The translations under genes and the position numbers were made by a program. 64,000 nt of DNA from positions 1 through 64,000 of the forward strand of contig NZ_ATNM01000049.1 of NCBI RefSeq assembly GCF_000427295.1, in the 5' to 3' direction. Below the pieces are notes generated by a model. It did no database searches and was not told where the DNA came from. It worked only from the letters and a program-made list of their open reading frames with translations. This document shows, one piece after another, positions 37,363-47,030 of the stretch. This DNA comes from Cyclobacterium qasimii M12-11B (GTDB taxonomy: Bacteria; Bacteroidota; Bacteroidia; Cytophagales; Cyclobacteriaceae). Each line of letters starts with the position of its first letter. Position 1 is the first letter of the stretch.

Positions 37363-38745
37363 TTAATGATTAATTCCACTCCTATTAATGGTCAATGAGA
37401 GGTGTGAGGGATCACGAAGTTTTTGTTCACAGTTATTCATTGATCTAAAGTTGTGATAGGCGGTTTTCCATATATGTCCCTTTTGGGCATTTTTCAACTC
37501 TGGTTGTTTATCCAATCCACCTGCATACCATTCCCCATACTTATGATCGATGAGATATTCTTGTATATAATTCCATTGAAGCTTAAATTTCTCATAATAA
37601 GCATTTGCATCATCCGGATACAAATCTGCCATGATTAAAAGGGTATTAAGTCCTTCAGCTTGTGCCCACCAGTTTTTGGTATCCTTGATAACTTCTGGTG
37701 TTGATTCCCCGGCGAAATAATAACCCCCATCATAAAAGCCACCAACGCTATCATCCCAACCAAATTGAAGCGAATGATCAACCATCTTCTTTCCTATTCC
37801 CCAGGTAGCATAATCATCTACCAGCCCTAAAACGTGAGAAGCTTCCATCATTAAATAAGCCGTCTCTACATCATGACCATAAGACACATGGTCTATTGAA
37901 TGGTGTTTCTCTATAGAGGCTCTTCCTTCCTCCCTAAAACTTACTGGTGTCCAATCCGGCTGTAAAAACAACTGAAGGTATCCTTCCTTCTGAACGATGG
38001 TGTCTCTGATTATGGCCAGTAGTTCCGTCGTCCTTTGCTTTAGTAAAGGGTCTTTCCAAACCGTATACAATTCAGTGAATGCCTCCAGTAAATGGATGGA
38101 ACTGTTTTGATCCTTATACCCAATGGTGGATGTTGAAGCTGTGCTGCTATCTCTAACCAAAGAAGAACCATCCATTGAAAGCGACTGAAAATACCCTCCA
38201 TATTCCGGATCATAACTGTTTTCTTCCAACCAATAAAAGGCCTTCTTCGCCAATTCAAGCACTTCAGGGTCTGATGTTACTTTATAATAGGCAGCAAGCC
38301 CATAAATCCCAAAGGCATTGCCATAGGCAGTTTTAGCACCAATGCCACTAGATTTCACTTCACCTTCACGACTAAGTAAGGTATGAAACCCCCCATTTTC
38401 TTTGTCCCAAAAATCATCTCTTATAAAGGTGTATCCAAGCCTTGCTCCTTTCTTATAATGGTCGGTTTCAGGACTTCTCTCCATCATTTTGGACAAGGTC
38501 CACAAATGCCTGGCCTGTGACACAATCATTTTGTCCTGATTTTCAGTAGGATTAAATGCCGCATCAAAGGAACTGATATACCCGCCATATTCGGTATCAT
38601 AAGCTTTGGGGTACCAATGATTGATTAATTCATGGTTGATGGAGAAAGCAATCTCATCAGCCATTTTATTTCTTTGGGTCGTCTGAGCCACTATGGGTTG
38701 GATAAGCCAACAAGTAAAAAAAAATGCAAATGTCAGGAGCTTCAT
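37363..38745 (-). CDS. AGE-family epimerase, secreted
   Basis: A 460-residue (alpha/alpha)6-barrel protein related to N-acylglucosamine and cellobiose 2-epimerases. Visible: WYPKAYDTEYGGYISSFD, QARHLWTLSKMMER, GNAFGIYGLAAYYKVT, EYGGYFQSL, HHSIDHVSYGHDVETAYLMMEAS and KNWWAQAEGLNTLL, which carry the conserved active-site histidines and aromatic residues. An N-terminal signal peptide (MKLLTFAFFFTCWLIQPIVAQ) places it in the periplasm, whereas most AGE epimerases are cytosolic. It lies 238 bases upstream of the haem-protein pair on the same strand, which suggests a shared sugar-oxidation function. Confidence 0.85.
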   Translation of the reverse strand: MKLLTFAFFFTCWLIQPIVAQTTQRNKMADEIAFSINHELINHWYPKAYDTEYGGYISSFDAAFNPTENQDKMIVSQARHLWTLSKMMERSPETDHYKKGARLGYTFIRDDFWDKENGGFHTLLSREGEVKSSGIGAKTAYGNAFGIYGLAAYYKVTSDPEVLELAKKAFYWLEENSYDPEYGGYFQSLSMDGSSLVRDSSTASTSTIGYKDQNSSIHLLEAFTELYTVWKDPLLKQRTTELLAIIRDTIVQKEGYLQLFLQPDWTPVSFREEGRASIEKHHSIDHVSYGHDVETAYLMMEASHVLGLVDDYATWGIGKKMVDHSLQFGWDDSVGGFYDGGYYFAGESTPEVIKDTKNWWAQAEGLNTLLIMADLYPDDANAYYEKFKLQWNYIQEYLIDHKYGEWYAGGLDKQPELKNAQKGHIWKTAYHNFRSMNNCEQKLRDPSHLSLTINRSGINH

Positions 38746-38906
38746 ATGATTTTGGGTTTAAATAATTACTTAAATTTAATTTCATTCTTTGGGATTTCCA
38801 ACTGAGCAAATTTTAGTGCGACAATGGAAATAAATCTATTATAGAATCCCTATCCTAATGCAATCCAATGGTACATGATCAGCATTTATTTAAATATTTA
38901 GTTATT

Positions 38907-38939
38907 AAACTGGTAAACCAATTGACAAACTGGAAAACC
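38907..38939 (+). promoter_or_regulatory. Paired 13-mers, possible BlaI operator
   Basis: AAACTGGTAAACC and AAACTGGAAAACC recur exactly 20 bp apart, about two helical turns, and between them CCAATTGACAAACTGG is a partial dyad. They lie 38-70 bases before blaI, where a self-repressing BlaI dimer would bind. BlaI/MecI sites elsewhere are TACAnnTGTA, so this would be a divergent site. Confidence 0.35.
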
Positions 38940-38976
38940 CGTTGTATATTTATTCAAATTTAAATTTTAAGTCTCT

Positions 38977-39333
38977 ATGGAGAAATTGACCAAGAAGGAA
39001 GAAGAGCTAATGCAGATCCTTTGGAATGTTAAAAAAGCATTTGTTAAGGACATCGTGTCGGAATATCCCGAACCAAAACCCCACTACAACACTATCTCAT
39101 CGCTTATCAGGGTATTGCAAGAAAAAGAAGTGGTCGGCTTCAATGCTTTTGGGAATACTTATGAGTATTTCCCTTTGCTGAAAAAAGAGGCCTATCGCAA
39201 AATATACATGAAAGAAATTGTCAGCAACTACTTCGACAATTCATTCTCCAGTGCAGTTGCGGCTTTTGTAAAGGATGAGCATTTGGATGAAGAGGAAGTA
39301 AATGAATTGATCAAATTGATAAAATCAAAATAA
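38977..39333 (+). CDS. BlaI/MecI-family repressor
   Basis: A 118-residue winged-helix repressor: KLTKKEEELMQILWNVKKAFVKDIV, HYNTISSLIRVLQEKEVVGF as the recognition helix and wing, YEYFPLLKKEAYRK, and a C-terminal dimerisation helix. BlaI proteins are displaced or cleaved when the membrane protease BlaR1 senses a signal. In Bacteroidota these pairs often control genes other than beta-lactamases. The BlaR1 gene follows after 3 bases. Confidence 0.9.
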   Translation: MEKLTKKEEELMQILWNVKKAFVKDIVSEYPEPKPHYNTISSLIRVLQEKEVVGFNAFGNTYEYFPLLKKEAYRKIYMKEIVSNYFDNSFSSAVAAFVKDEHLDEEEVNELIKLIKSK

Positions 39334-39336
39334 GTT

Positions 39337-40650
39337 ATGGAAGCTTTCTTTCTTTATTTATTGAAGGTATCATTGGCCACAGCCATTTTCTATCTTACCT
39401 ACCATTTCCTTTTCCGGGTAAAAAAGCAATTTGTTTTTAATCGTTACTACTTATTGCTTATCCTTCCTGTTGCCCATATTATCCCACTTATCAGCTTTCC
39501 CACCGCAGCTGATCTCTCATTGGCTACTGTGTATTTTAATGAAATAAATCCACTTCCCATAGGCGAACCTAGTTTTACTCCAAACAACAATGGAAATGCG
39601 ACATTTAATTGGCTGTCAGTTTTGTCCATCATTTATGTGTCTGGAATGGTTTTCTTTCTAATAAGATTCATTATAAGCTATATTCAAGCATCGGCCATAC
39701 AAAAAGTTTCCCAACAGGATATCATCGATAACCAAACAGTCTATTTATCAGAAAGAAATATTCGGGCCTTTACTTTCATTGATAAAATCATCATCGGAAG
39801 AAACATCCTGGATCATCCAAGTTTAAAAATGGTAATTGACCATGAGAAGGTGCACTTAAAGGAGAAACATTTCATTGATTTGTTCACCATAGAGTTTCTT
39901 TCATCCTTCCAATGGTTCAATCCTTTTGCCATTGTTCTTAACAAAGCGATAAGGTTAAACCTTGAATACAGAGCAGATGACATGGTTGTTCAGCATTCAA
40001 ATATGAGGCAATACCAAATGGCTTTAATCTCAATGGTTAGCGATCGAATAGCTTTTCCACAGTTCACAGAATTGAATTCAAATAACCTTCAAAACCGAAT
40101 AATGATGATGAAATCTCAAAATGAATCGAAATTCTCAAGAATCAGAAAATTGGCTGTCCTACCTATTTTCCTTATACTCTTGGCAGGCCTTTCTGAAAAA
40201 ACACCTACAATTAAGGCAAGTGATGGAATCGAACCGAACATAAAGGCATCAGATACAGCTATTTCGTCCATAAGCGATTTAAACAGGTATTTTTCCAAAT
40301 CGCTAATGTATCCGCAAGAAGCTAGAAAATCTGGCCAGGTTGGATTGGTAACATTGTTTTTCAAAATTGATAACAATGGAAAATTGACAGGTGTTTATGA
40401 AACGCAACCTTCTAGAAAGGTTTATTATTATCCCGAAGGTAGCCTCAAATATAACCCTTTCAACGGTTACACAGAAATTGTAATCGTCGGATATGAAAGC
40501 GATCCGTTAAAAATTAATGAATCAAAATACCATTCAAGTCTATTTGAAGAATGCAAAAGAGTGATCAATGATCTTCCAACGCTGAACATTGGAGAATTGA
40601 AGGGCCGAACGGTCAAAATAAAGTTTAAGTTCAAAATAGTAAAAAGCTAA
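39337..40650 (+). CDS. BlaR1-type M56 metallopeptidase with TonB-like tail
   Basis: 437 residues. Four membrane segments in the first ~120 residues and one near 270 bracket a cytoplasmic M56 peptidase with HEKVH at 169-173 and the third ligand glutamate in LEYRADDMV near 211. The tail after about 320 (LMYPQEARKSGQVGLVTLFFKIDNNGKL) is a TonB C-terminal-like domain on the periplasmic side, as is usual for the Bacteroidota subgroup. It should sense a cell-envelope signal and cut BlaI. Catalytic residues are intact. Confidence 0.88.
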   Translation: MEAFFLYLLKVSLATAIFYLTYHFLFRVKKQFVFNRYYLLLILPVAHIIPLISFPTAADLSLATVYFNEINPLPIGEPSFTPNNNGNATFNWLSVLSIIYVSGMVFFLIRFIISYIQASAIQKVSQQDIIDNQTVYLSERNIRAFTFIDKIIIGRNILDHPSLKMVIDHEKVHLKEKHFIDLFTIEFLSSFQWFNPFAIVLNKAIRLNLEYRADDMVVQHSNMRQYQMALISMVSDRIAFPQFTELNSNNLQNRIMMMKSQNESKFSRIRKLAVLPIFLILLAGLSEKTPTIKASDGIEPNIKASDTAISSISDLNRYFSKSLMYPQEARKSGQVGLVTLFFKIDNNGKLTGVYETQPSRKVYYYPEGSLKYNPFNGYTEIVIVGYESDPLKINESKYHSSLFEECKRVINDLPTLNIGELKGRTVKIKFKFKIVKS

Positions 40651-41106
40651 AGGTCCTATTCAATATTCGACTGTAAGTGCTACTTAAGGTTTTGAATAAA
40701 TTAGGTCTCTTTTATTTCAAAATATTGATCTTCATAGGGATTCAACCTTTGAAGTAAGGGTATTTCCACCGGAGTTTGTTGCCCTACGTTACTTTTTGCA
40801 GATGTCTTAGAATTCCATCTAACTCATTCTAGAAAAGGCATGTTTAAAAAACTCTAAAGTCTATCGTTATAAGTTTTAACTCATCGATTAAAGAAATACC
40901 TAAGAAACGGTATTGGCGATATTGTTTCATTTTTTGCAACAATGCTGACAAGATCCCAGACCAAGTCAGCTACATAACGTTATTTTCTCCAACCTAATCG
41001 AATCCGGCTAAAAAAAAATGCCCGAATGAATTAATAAATCCTTTTCATTCCTTCCTTTTATCAGGATGCCTTATATTTGCGGACGCATAATAAAAAGCCG
41101 AGTAGA
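40651..41106. other. Intergenic region with a possible gene remnant
   Basis: No complete gene. On the minus strand from about 40826 to the stop at 40701-40703 a frame reads TPVEIPLLQRLNPYEDQYFE, which looks like a real C-terminus, but there is no start codon or upstream coding sequence. A TATATTTG element at about 41070-41077 probably belongs to tyrS. Confidence 0.3.
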
Positions 41107-42396
41107 ATGAATGATTTTATAGCTGAATTAAAGTGGCGGGGCATGATCCAGGACATGACCGCAGGATTAGAAGAACATATTCAAAAAGGAAAAGCAGCAG
41201 CCTATCTTGGCTTTGACCCAACTGCTGATTCACTTCATATTGGCCACTTGGTTGGGGTAATGACCTTGCTCCATTTTCAGCGATCAGGCCATCAGCCAGT
41301 TGCGCTAATAGGGGGTGCTACGGGCATGATAGGAGATCCTTCCTTTAAGTCCTCAGAGCGAAACTTATTGGACAAGGCTACTTTGGATCAAAACATTGCT
41401 GGCATCCGAAAGCAATTAGAGAAATTTTTAGATTTTGATGCAGAAGCTTCCAACAAAGCCTTGTTGGTAAACAATTACGACTGGATGTCTAAGTTTTCAT
41501 TCTTGGAATTCATAAGGGACGTAGGTAAATACATTACCGTCAACTATATGATGGCAAAAGACTCTGTAAAAAGAAGACTTGAAGATGGCAATGGTCTATC
41601 CTTTACTGAGTTTACTTACCAGTTGATCCAAGGCTATGATTTTTATTATTTGTGGAAAAACAAAGGCTGCAGCATTCAGCTAGGCGGTTCGGATCAGTGG
41701 GGCAATATTGTTACTGGAACTGAATTGATACGTAAAAAAGCCGGTGGTGAAGCATTTGCACTTACTGTTCCGTTGATTACCAAAGCAGATGGCACCAAGT
41801 TTGGGAAAACAGAAGGCGGTAGTGTTTGGCTTGATCCAGAAAAAACGTCTCCCTATGCTTTTTACCAGTTTTGGCTCAATGTTTCTGATGAGGACGCTTC
41901 CAAATATATCCGAATATTCACAACATTGGATCAGGAATCTGTCGAAAGCCTAGAAAAAGAGCACCTAGATGCACCGCATCTTCGGGTTTTACAAAAAGCC
42001 CTGGCGCAGGAAATTACAATTCTTGTTCACAGCGTTGAAGAATATGAAGTAGCCGTGAAAGCCTCTGGAATTCTTTTCGGAAAATCTTCCTTGGAAGATT
42101 TGTCTACACTAGATGAACGTACCTTTCTGCAGGTTTTTGACGGAGTAGATGTGATAGAGATGAATCAATCAACCTTTGAAGGTGCTGAAAATGCTTTGGA
42201 TTTATTGACTTTAGACCAAACAATTTTTAAATCTAAAGGCGAAGGCAGGAAAATGATTCAGGGCGGTGGTGTATCCCTCAACAAGCAGAAAATAGAAAAC
42301 CCGAACGATAAGGTTGATACCCCTTTGCTTCAAAACAAGTACCTTTTGGTCCAAAAAGGAAAGAAAAATTATTATATCATCAAGGTTCTCGCTTAA
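41107..42396 (+). CDS. tyrS: Tyrosyl-tRNA synthetase
   Basis: A class I synthetase for tRNA-Tyr; 429 residues from the ATG at 41107 ([13 protein letters not shown]), ten codons inside the open frame. Core motifs: [22 protein letters not shown] (HIGH motif), [11 protein letters not shown], the tyrosine-binding [12 protein letters not shown] and [11 protein letters not shown], and the KFGKTEGG form of the KMSKS loop. The S4 RNA-binding tail is at about 360-429 ([18 protein letters not shown]). Full length. Confidence 0.97.
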   Translation: MNDFIAELKWRGMIQDMTAGLEEHIQKGKAAAYLGFDPTADSLHIGHLVGVMTLLHFQRSGHQPVALIGGATGMIGDPSFKSSERNLLDKATLDQNIAGIRKQLEKFLDFDAEASNKALLVNNYDWMSKFSFLEFIRDVGKYITVNYMMAKDSVKRRLEDGNGLSFTEFTYQLIQGYDFYYLWKNKGCSIQLGGSDQWGNIVTGTELIRKKAGGEAFALTVPLITKADGTKFGKTEGGSVWLDPEKTSPYAFYQFWLNVSDEDASKYIRIFTTLDQESVESLEKEHLDAPHLRVLQKALAQEITILVHSVEEYEVAVKASGILFGKSSLEDLSTLDERTFLQVFDGVDVIEMNQSTFEGAENALDLLTLDQTIFKSKGEGRKMIQGGGVSLNKQKIENPNDKVDTPLLQNKYLLVQKGKKNYYIIKVLA

Positions 42397-42439
42397 GTAA
42401 TAAAACTAAGAGCGATTTATAACAGGCATAAAATAGAAT

Positions 42440-43138
42440 ATGGGCGTTTACGAAAGACAGCAAAAAGAGAAAAAGATCCTTGAATCAGCCATTGCATTGT
42501 TTGCTGAAAAAGGACTTCATGCAACGAAAGTCGAAGACGTAGCCAAAAAAGCCAAAATAAGTAAAGGTCTTGTTTATTTTTATTATAAAAGTAAAGAAGA
42601 CCTTTACATGGCCATTACCAAAAAGGGTATCGAAGAATTAAAAGAGGTCTTCAACAAATCCTTCGGGAAAGGCAAAGACAAAACGGGCATAGAAGTAATG
42701 ACCGATTTGGTTAACGGATACTTTCAATTTGTTCAGGAAAAGAAAGTTTTCCATGATGCCATTCTCTATTTTCTGTCTGTTTTAGAATTGTACCAGCAAG
42801 ATGCTGAAAAAGTAAATCCATTGCTTTTAGAAAGTCAATTTTTCAATAAGTTGCTTCAAAGCCACAATGATTTGGCGAAAATTGGCATCAAAGCGATATC
42901 GCAAGGCATAAAAGATGGCAGCATGCGTCCTGACCTGCAGGCCGACAGCACATTTTACACCATTTGGAGCATGTTAATTGGTTACTGTCAATTGTCTGGC
43001 TCAGTTAATTTAGAGCCAAATGACATTAAAATCAATATTGAAAGTTGGAAAAATGGTTTCAATAAAATTCTTTTTGAAATATTAAAAGGAACCAGCAACC
43101 CATTCAAAACCCAGCCTGTCCAGGGAAACCTTTTTTAA
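42440..43138 (+). CDS. TetR/AcrR-family regulator
   Basis: A 232-residue regulator with an N-terminal TetR helix-turn-helix: ESAIALFAEKGLHATKVEDVAKKAKISKGLVYFYYKSKEDLYMAI (about 15-60). The C-terminal ligand domain resembles the CgrR/PsrA-type sensors but the ligand is unknown. It begins 43 bases after tyrS and may share its transcript. No efflux gene is adjacent, so the target cannot be read from context. The last residues (NPFKTQPVQGNLF) form a short tail. Confidence 0.85.
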   Translation: MGVYERQQKEKKILESAIALFAEKGLHATKVEDVAKKAKISKGLVYFYYKSKEDLYMAITKKGIEELKEVFNKSFGKGKDKTGIEVMTDLVNGYFQFVQEKKVFHDAILYFLSVLELYQQDAEKVNPLLLESQFFNKLLQSHNDLAKIGIKAISQGIKDGSMRPDLQADSTFYTIWSMLIGYCQLSGSVNLEPNDIKINIESWKNGFNKILFEILKGTSNPFKTQPVQGNLF

Positions 43139-43341
43139 GGCTGTAAATTCTATTGTGAAGGAATGGGAATATGCTTATCCGGAAAGGGTCAATAAACGGT
43201 CTATTTCGGCATGAAATCATTACCTATCCAAGTCCAGAAAAGATTGATTCAACATCTGGGATCAAAAAAATGAATGCATTCCTATTTTAGGCATCTTTAT
43301 TGTTCTATCAGTAAATAGTAGAATTAATTAAAGATAAAACT

Positions 43342-43548
43342 ATGGATTTATTAATAGGAGCTCTAATTATTGTTGCAATTGTCATTGCGATATTCCTGCT
43401 TTACAAGAGAATATTTAACACTAAGCGATCAAAAGTAGGTGCTGAACAATCAATCTCAGCCAAAGAAGTTTTAGGCAAGGAAGTTTCCGAAATTAACGAT
43501 CGGAACATAACCCATCCTAAATCGGACAAGATCAAAAAGGAAGAATAA
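43342..43548 (+). CDS. Small single-helix membrane protein
   Basis: A 68-residue frame with one strong N-terminal membrane helix (LLIGALIIVAIVIAIFLLY) and a charged cytoplasmic tail (KRSKVGAEQS...KSDKIKKEE). The start ATG at 43342 follows an A-rich leader. No family is recognised. A pattern of hydrophobic helix then polar tail supports a real protein, but the conservation is unknown. Confidence 0.55.
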   Translation: MDLLIGALIIVAIVIAIFLLYKRIFNTKRSKVGAEQSISAKEVLGKEVSEINDRNITHPKSDKIKKEE

Positions 43549-43598
43549 TGCTTTAAGTACATCAAAGGCATTATAATAGGCTTTGATCACAATTATTT

Positions 43599-43652
43599 CA
43601 CCTTCTTAACGATCAATTAACCCTATAAGACAAATTGATCGTTAAGAAGGTG
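43599..43652. repeat. 20-bp perfect inverted repeat
   Basis: CACCTTCTTAACGATCAATT at 43599-43618 is matched by its exact complement at 43633-43652, with a 14-base spacer. There is no T run on either side, so it is not a normal terminator. It lies alone in the 307-base gap before the SDR gene, about 200 bases upstream of that start. It could be a small RNA hairpin, a terminator without a tail, or an operator. Confidence 0.7.
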
Positions 43653-43855
43653 CCTATTTGATTTAATGGGCTAAAAAACAATGCATTAGTAAGTTTCACG
43701 GCTTAATTTAAATGCGTTAATCCTTTATGCTTAACCACTTTAGATCCTCGTGATTGTAATACTTACTGAGATGCAAGGGTTTTACTGTTGCTTTATACCT
43801 GTTAAAAATTTAAATTTGGATAGGTATATTTCTGATAAAACAAAACAGAATATTT

Positions 43856-44623
43856 ATGGATTTAAGTACACTATTTTCATTACATGGCAAAGTCGCTATC
43901 ATAACTGGCGCAAGTAGTGGCATTGGTTTTTCAATCGCCCATTTTTTTGCTGCTGCAGGAGCTAAGGTGGTGATAAATAGTAGAAACCAGGAAAGGCTTG
44001 ATGAAGCCATTGCCAAGCTTAAAGAGAAGGGTTATGTGGCTATGGGAGTGGCCAATAATATCGGTTATGAAGAGGATCGGAAGAATTTGATCGAGCAAAC
44101 TGTTAATAAGTATGGCCAAATCGATATTCTTGTAAACAATGCTGCTACAAATCCTGTATATGGAGCGATAGAAAGCACGGATTTGGGTGTGTTCGATAAA
44201 ATTCTGGATGTGAATTTAAAAGCTCCTTATGAGTTGTCGAAACTAAGCCTACCCTATTTAAAACAATCATCATCCGCTTCCATTATAAATATTAGCTCTA
44301 TCAGTGCGCTTTCTCCTGAAAAAGGACTCGGGCTTTATAGTGTCAGTAAATCAGCTCTTATTTCCTTGACAAAAGTCTTCGCTAAGGAATGGGGTACTTA
44401 CAATATTCGCGTAAACGCTATTTGCCCAGGATTGATTAAGACCAAGTTCAGTGAAGTATTGTGGTCCAATCAAGAACTTCGAGAGAAATTTTTAGAAGAA
44501 CTTCCCTTACAACGAATTGGTGAAGAAGAAGAAATAGGTTCAATGGCTTTATTTTTGGCCTCTGAGGCCTCTAGCTATACGACAGGAAGCATATTTACTG
44601 TTGATGGTGGGTTTCAAGCTTGA
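43856..44623 (+). CDS. Short-chain dehydrogenase/reductase (SDR)
   Basis: A 255-residue classical SDR. The cofactor motif is GASSGIGFSI near residue 18; NNAATN is at about 89; catalytic serine, tyrosine and lysine lie in NISSISALSPEKGLGLYSVSKSAL; and PGLIKTKFSEV follows. The arginine after the second strand (NSRNQERLD) suggests NADP(H). The closest well-known types are 3-oxoacyl-ACP and glucose dehydrogenase-like SDRs, but the substrate is open. A strong terminator follows. Confidence 0.9.
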   Translation: MDLSTLFSLHGKVAIITGASSGIGFSIAHFFAAAGAKVVINSRNQERLDEAIAKLKEKGYVAMGVANNIGYEEDRKNLIEQTVNKYGQIDILVNNAATNPVYGAIESTDLGVFDKILDVNLKAPYELSKLSLPYLKQSSSASIINISSISALSPEKGLGLYSVSKSALISLTKVFAKEWGTYNIRVNAICPGLIKTKFSEVLWSNQELREKFLEELPLQRIGEEEEIGSMALFLASEASSYTTGSIFTVDGGFQA

Positions 44624-44646
44624 TTTAATAAGAACATTTGTTATTT

Positions 44647-44689
44647 AAAAAGGGGAATGCTTCCAATTGATGGAAGCATTCCCCTTTTT
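44647..44689 (+). terminator. Terminator after the SDR gene
   Basis: A 19-bp stem (AAAAAGGGGAATGCTTCCA and complement) with a 5-base loop ends in a T run. It lies 24 bases after the stop. Confidence 0.93.
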
Positions 44690-45019
44690 AGATTAGCTTG
44701 ACTTAAAATCTGTACTCTTTTAAGTTAAATCAATTTGTAAAAGTCTTAAAAATCACCTCTATACAAGTTGCATCTGGAAATCACCCCAATTATTATAAAT
44801 TCTAATTCTTTCAAATATTTTTAAGAATTCACAGGCAATAGCAAAGAATTGCAATTGCCTGTTTTGAAAAGGAATTAGATAAAATTGGATCTACAAACAA
44901 TCTCCCTAACAGATAACGCTAACTGCTTTACTCCTACTCAACCAGAATTTAGATTTCGTAATAAATGCTTTCATCTCCTAATGGAAGTTTTATTGCATAT
45001 TCCAGGTTTAAGGTCACGG
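44690..45019. other. Intergenic region with a weak hairpin
   Basis: No gene is seen. ACAGGCAAT at 44831-44839 pairs with ATTGCCTGT at 44854-44862 over a 14-base loop and is followed by a short T run, a weak terminator-like hairpin. Confidence 0.4.
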
Positions 45020-46006
45020 TTAATCCCCCTCCTCCTCCTCTTCCTCATCAGTAATTTCGATTAGGCGAACTTTTACAGCTTCTTTAATCGGGGTAACATG
45101 TCCACCTATATTCTCAGCAATATAATACGTCAATTGAGCTCCGAAAAGAAAGATCACCACAGAGTAATATACCCAAATTAGAACAACTACCAAGGAGCCT
45201 GCCGTTCCATAATAACTTCCTACATCCGCACTTCCCAAGTACAGCCCGATAAGGAATTTACCCAATCCAAAAAGGATCATTGTAACAAATGCCCCTAACC
45301 AAACATCTTTCCATTTCACCTTGGCATCAGGGAGAATTTTATACATAAGTCCAAACACAAGTACGAATGTGGATTGAGTCACCAGAAAATTAATTACCGA
45401 AGCAAGTTTTAATGTACCGGTATCAAAAATATCCGAAAAATAATTCAATAGAATGACTATAAATGCGTCAGCAAGAAGAGAAACCAACAATAGGAATCCA
45501 ATAGAGGCCACCATTGAAAAACTAAGGATTCGATTCATAATGTATTTCAAGAATCCTTTCTCTGGTTTTGACCTTATGTGCCAAATGTGATTGATGCTAT
45601 TTTGTAAACTTACAAAAACAGTCGTAGCAGAAAAGATTAATACCGAAATGGCGACAATTCGAGAATACAAAGTTTGCCCACTTATCGCAACGTTGGTCAT
45701 AACTCCTTCAAGAGTAGTTGCACTCTCGCTACCCATCATTTTTGACACTTGTGCCAAGAGCTCTTCTTTTACGGTATCTTCATTTAAGATAACTGAAGCA
45801 ATGTTGAGTATAATGATCAACAAAGCTGGAAGTGAAAATATAGTGTAAAAGGCAGTGGAAGCTGCAAAAGTTATGGAATCATTCTTCCCAAAGTCTTTAA
45901 CGCTATCTATGATAATTTCAAAAACAGAATATTTTTTAAGTTTCTTTAATTTATTCTTAATCATTTTTTCGTAGGCTGGATCAGATTCTAATGTACCAAA
46001 AACCAT
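45020..46006 (-). CDS. YihY/BrkB-family inner-membrane protein
   Basis: A 328-residue protein with six or seven membrane segments and the YihY/BrkB pattern: FAASTAFYTIFSLPALLIIILNIASVIL near the N-terminus, SINHIWHIRSKPEKGFLKYIMNRILSFS, and YGTAGSLVVVLIWVYYSVVIFLFGAQLTYYIAE near the end. The name 'ribonuclease BN' given to older relatives is wrong. Function is unknown. The last ten residues are almost all acidic (TDEEEEEEGD). The start could be the ATG at 46006 or the one 14 codons later. Confidence 0.9.
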   Translation of the reverse strand: MVFGTLESDPAYEKMIKNKLKKLKKYSVFEIIIDSVKDFGKNDSITFAASTAFYTIFSLPALLIIILNIASVILNEDTVKEELLAQVSKMMGSESATTLEGVMTNVAISGQTLYSRIVAISVLIFSATTVFVSLQNSINHIWHIRSKPEKGFLKYIMNRILSFSMVASIGFLLLVSLLADAFIVILLNYFSDIFDTGTLKLASVINFLVTQSTFVLVFGLMYKILPDAKVKWKDVWLGAFVTMILFGLGKFLIGLYLGSADVGSYYGTAGSLVVVLIWVYYSVVIFLFGAQLTYYIAENIGGHVTPIKEAVKVRLIEITDEEEEEEGD

Positions 46007-46472
46007 TCCCCATTTTTTGACTGAATAAGATTATTGATTTTTACATAAAAATACTATAAACATTCTATTTTTAGACCTGCTATAATGCCCTTAGCTACCT
46101 TTCAATACAACTGTTTAAAGTGCCTCTAACCTAGATTTCAAGGCCTTCGAAAAGGAAGATAATTAAACCAGCAGCCTTGTCAATTAGCATGAATAGCATC
46201 GAATTAACATTTAAATAAAAATGGATGCCTCAAGGCATTAAAACCATCCTATAGTCTTCCTTAATAGGGCTTTTTCTGGGTGTAAGACTTTAATGATTCT
46301 TGATGAGGAAACATTACAATGAAAGTAAAAGACATAAAGTATGCCTCACTCCGAAACGTTATTGAATTGGTCAACAATGAAAAATCCTCATCTAGCCATC
46401 TAAAAAGCAAAATGCCATAGCTAAATTAAGCCATGGCATTGTATAAAATGATATTATAGGGGGGCAGTGAAA
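46007..46472. other. Intergenic region, mostly without genes
   Basis: A 33-codon plus-strand frame at 46319-46420 (MKVKDIKYASLRNVIELVNN...) has a proper ATG but is short and ends inside a terminator. I see nothing else. The terminator at 46403-46440 is listed separately. Confidence 0.35.
46403..46440 (-). terminator. Terminator of the patatin/PlsC unit
   Basis: On the minus strand AATGCCAT and ATGGCATT form a stem over a ~14-base loop, followed by TTTTGCTTTTTA. It lies 33 bases after the PlsC-like stop. Confidence 0.7.
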
Positions 46473-47030
46473 TTATCGGATACCCTGGTCTGGGTATTTA
46501 CCGGTAATGGTTCTACCAAATACTTTTAATTCTTCTACCTGTTCTTGAAGATTTCCATTTGGATAGATCATAGGACCAATTCCAGCCAGCTTCTTTTTGT
46601 AATCTAAGAACCCAATTACTATAGGCACATTTGCACCAAGGGCAATGTGGTAAAAACCAGATTTCCAACGTGGAGCATAGCTTCTAGTCCCTTCAGGAGT
46701 CACCATCATAACCAATTCTTCCGAATCCTTCAACATCTGTATCATGGTCTCGGTATAGGTTTGCTTCCTTTTCCCAATAACCTTCTTCCTATCGATTGGT
46801 ATTCCTCCTAAGGCTTTAATTAACCAGCCGAGGGGCCCAATCATTATTTCTTTCTTAATGGTGAATTTAACAGGCACTCCCATTATATAGAATGCAGAAA
46901 GGGCATACATCAAATCCCAATTGCTGGTATGGGGAATTGCAATAAGGACAGCTTTCTTTAAACCTTGAGGCCAATTTCCTGAAACTTTCCAACCAGAAAT
47001 CCAAAGTATAAAACGGGCGATTAATTTCAT
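46473..47030 (-). CDS. PlsC-type 1-acylglycerol-3-phosphate acyltransferase-like protein
   Basis: A 185-residue LPLAT protein. Motif I is PHTSNWDLM (H-x4-D), where many family members have NHxxxxD. The GIPIDRKK stretch is the second motif, and VTPEGTRS the third, so catalytic residues are present. It is short compared with the 240-residue PlsC but fits the small 'lysophospholipid acyltransferase' subgroup. It is membrane associated (hydrophobic N-terminus) and would acylate phospholipid or ornithine-lipid precursors. It overlaps the patatin gene by 4 bases, so lipid remodelling is the likely joint task. Confidence 0.85.
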   Translation of the reverse strand: MKLIARFILWISGWKVSGNWPQGLKKAVLIAIPHTSNWDLMYALSAFYIMGVPVKFTIKKEIMIGPLGWLIKALGGIPIDRKKVIGKRKQTYTETMIQMLKDSEELVMMVTPEGTRSYAPRWKSGFYHIALGANVPIVIGFLDYKKKLAGIGPMIYPNGNLQEQVEELKVFGRTITGKYPDQGIR

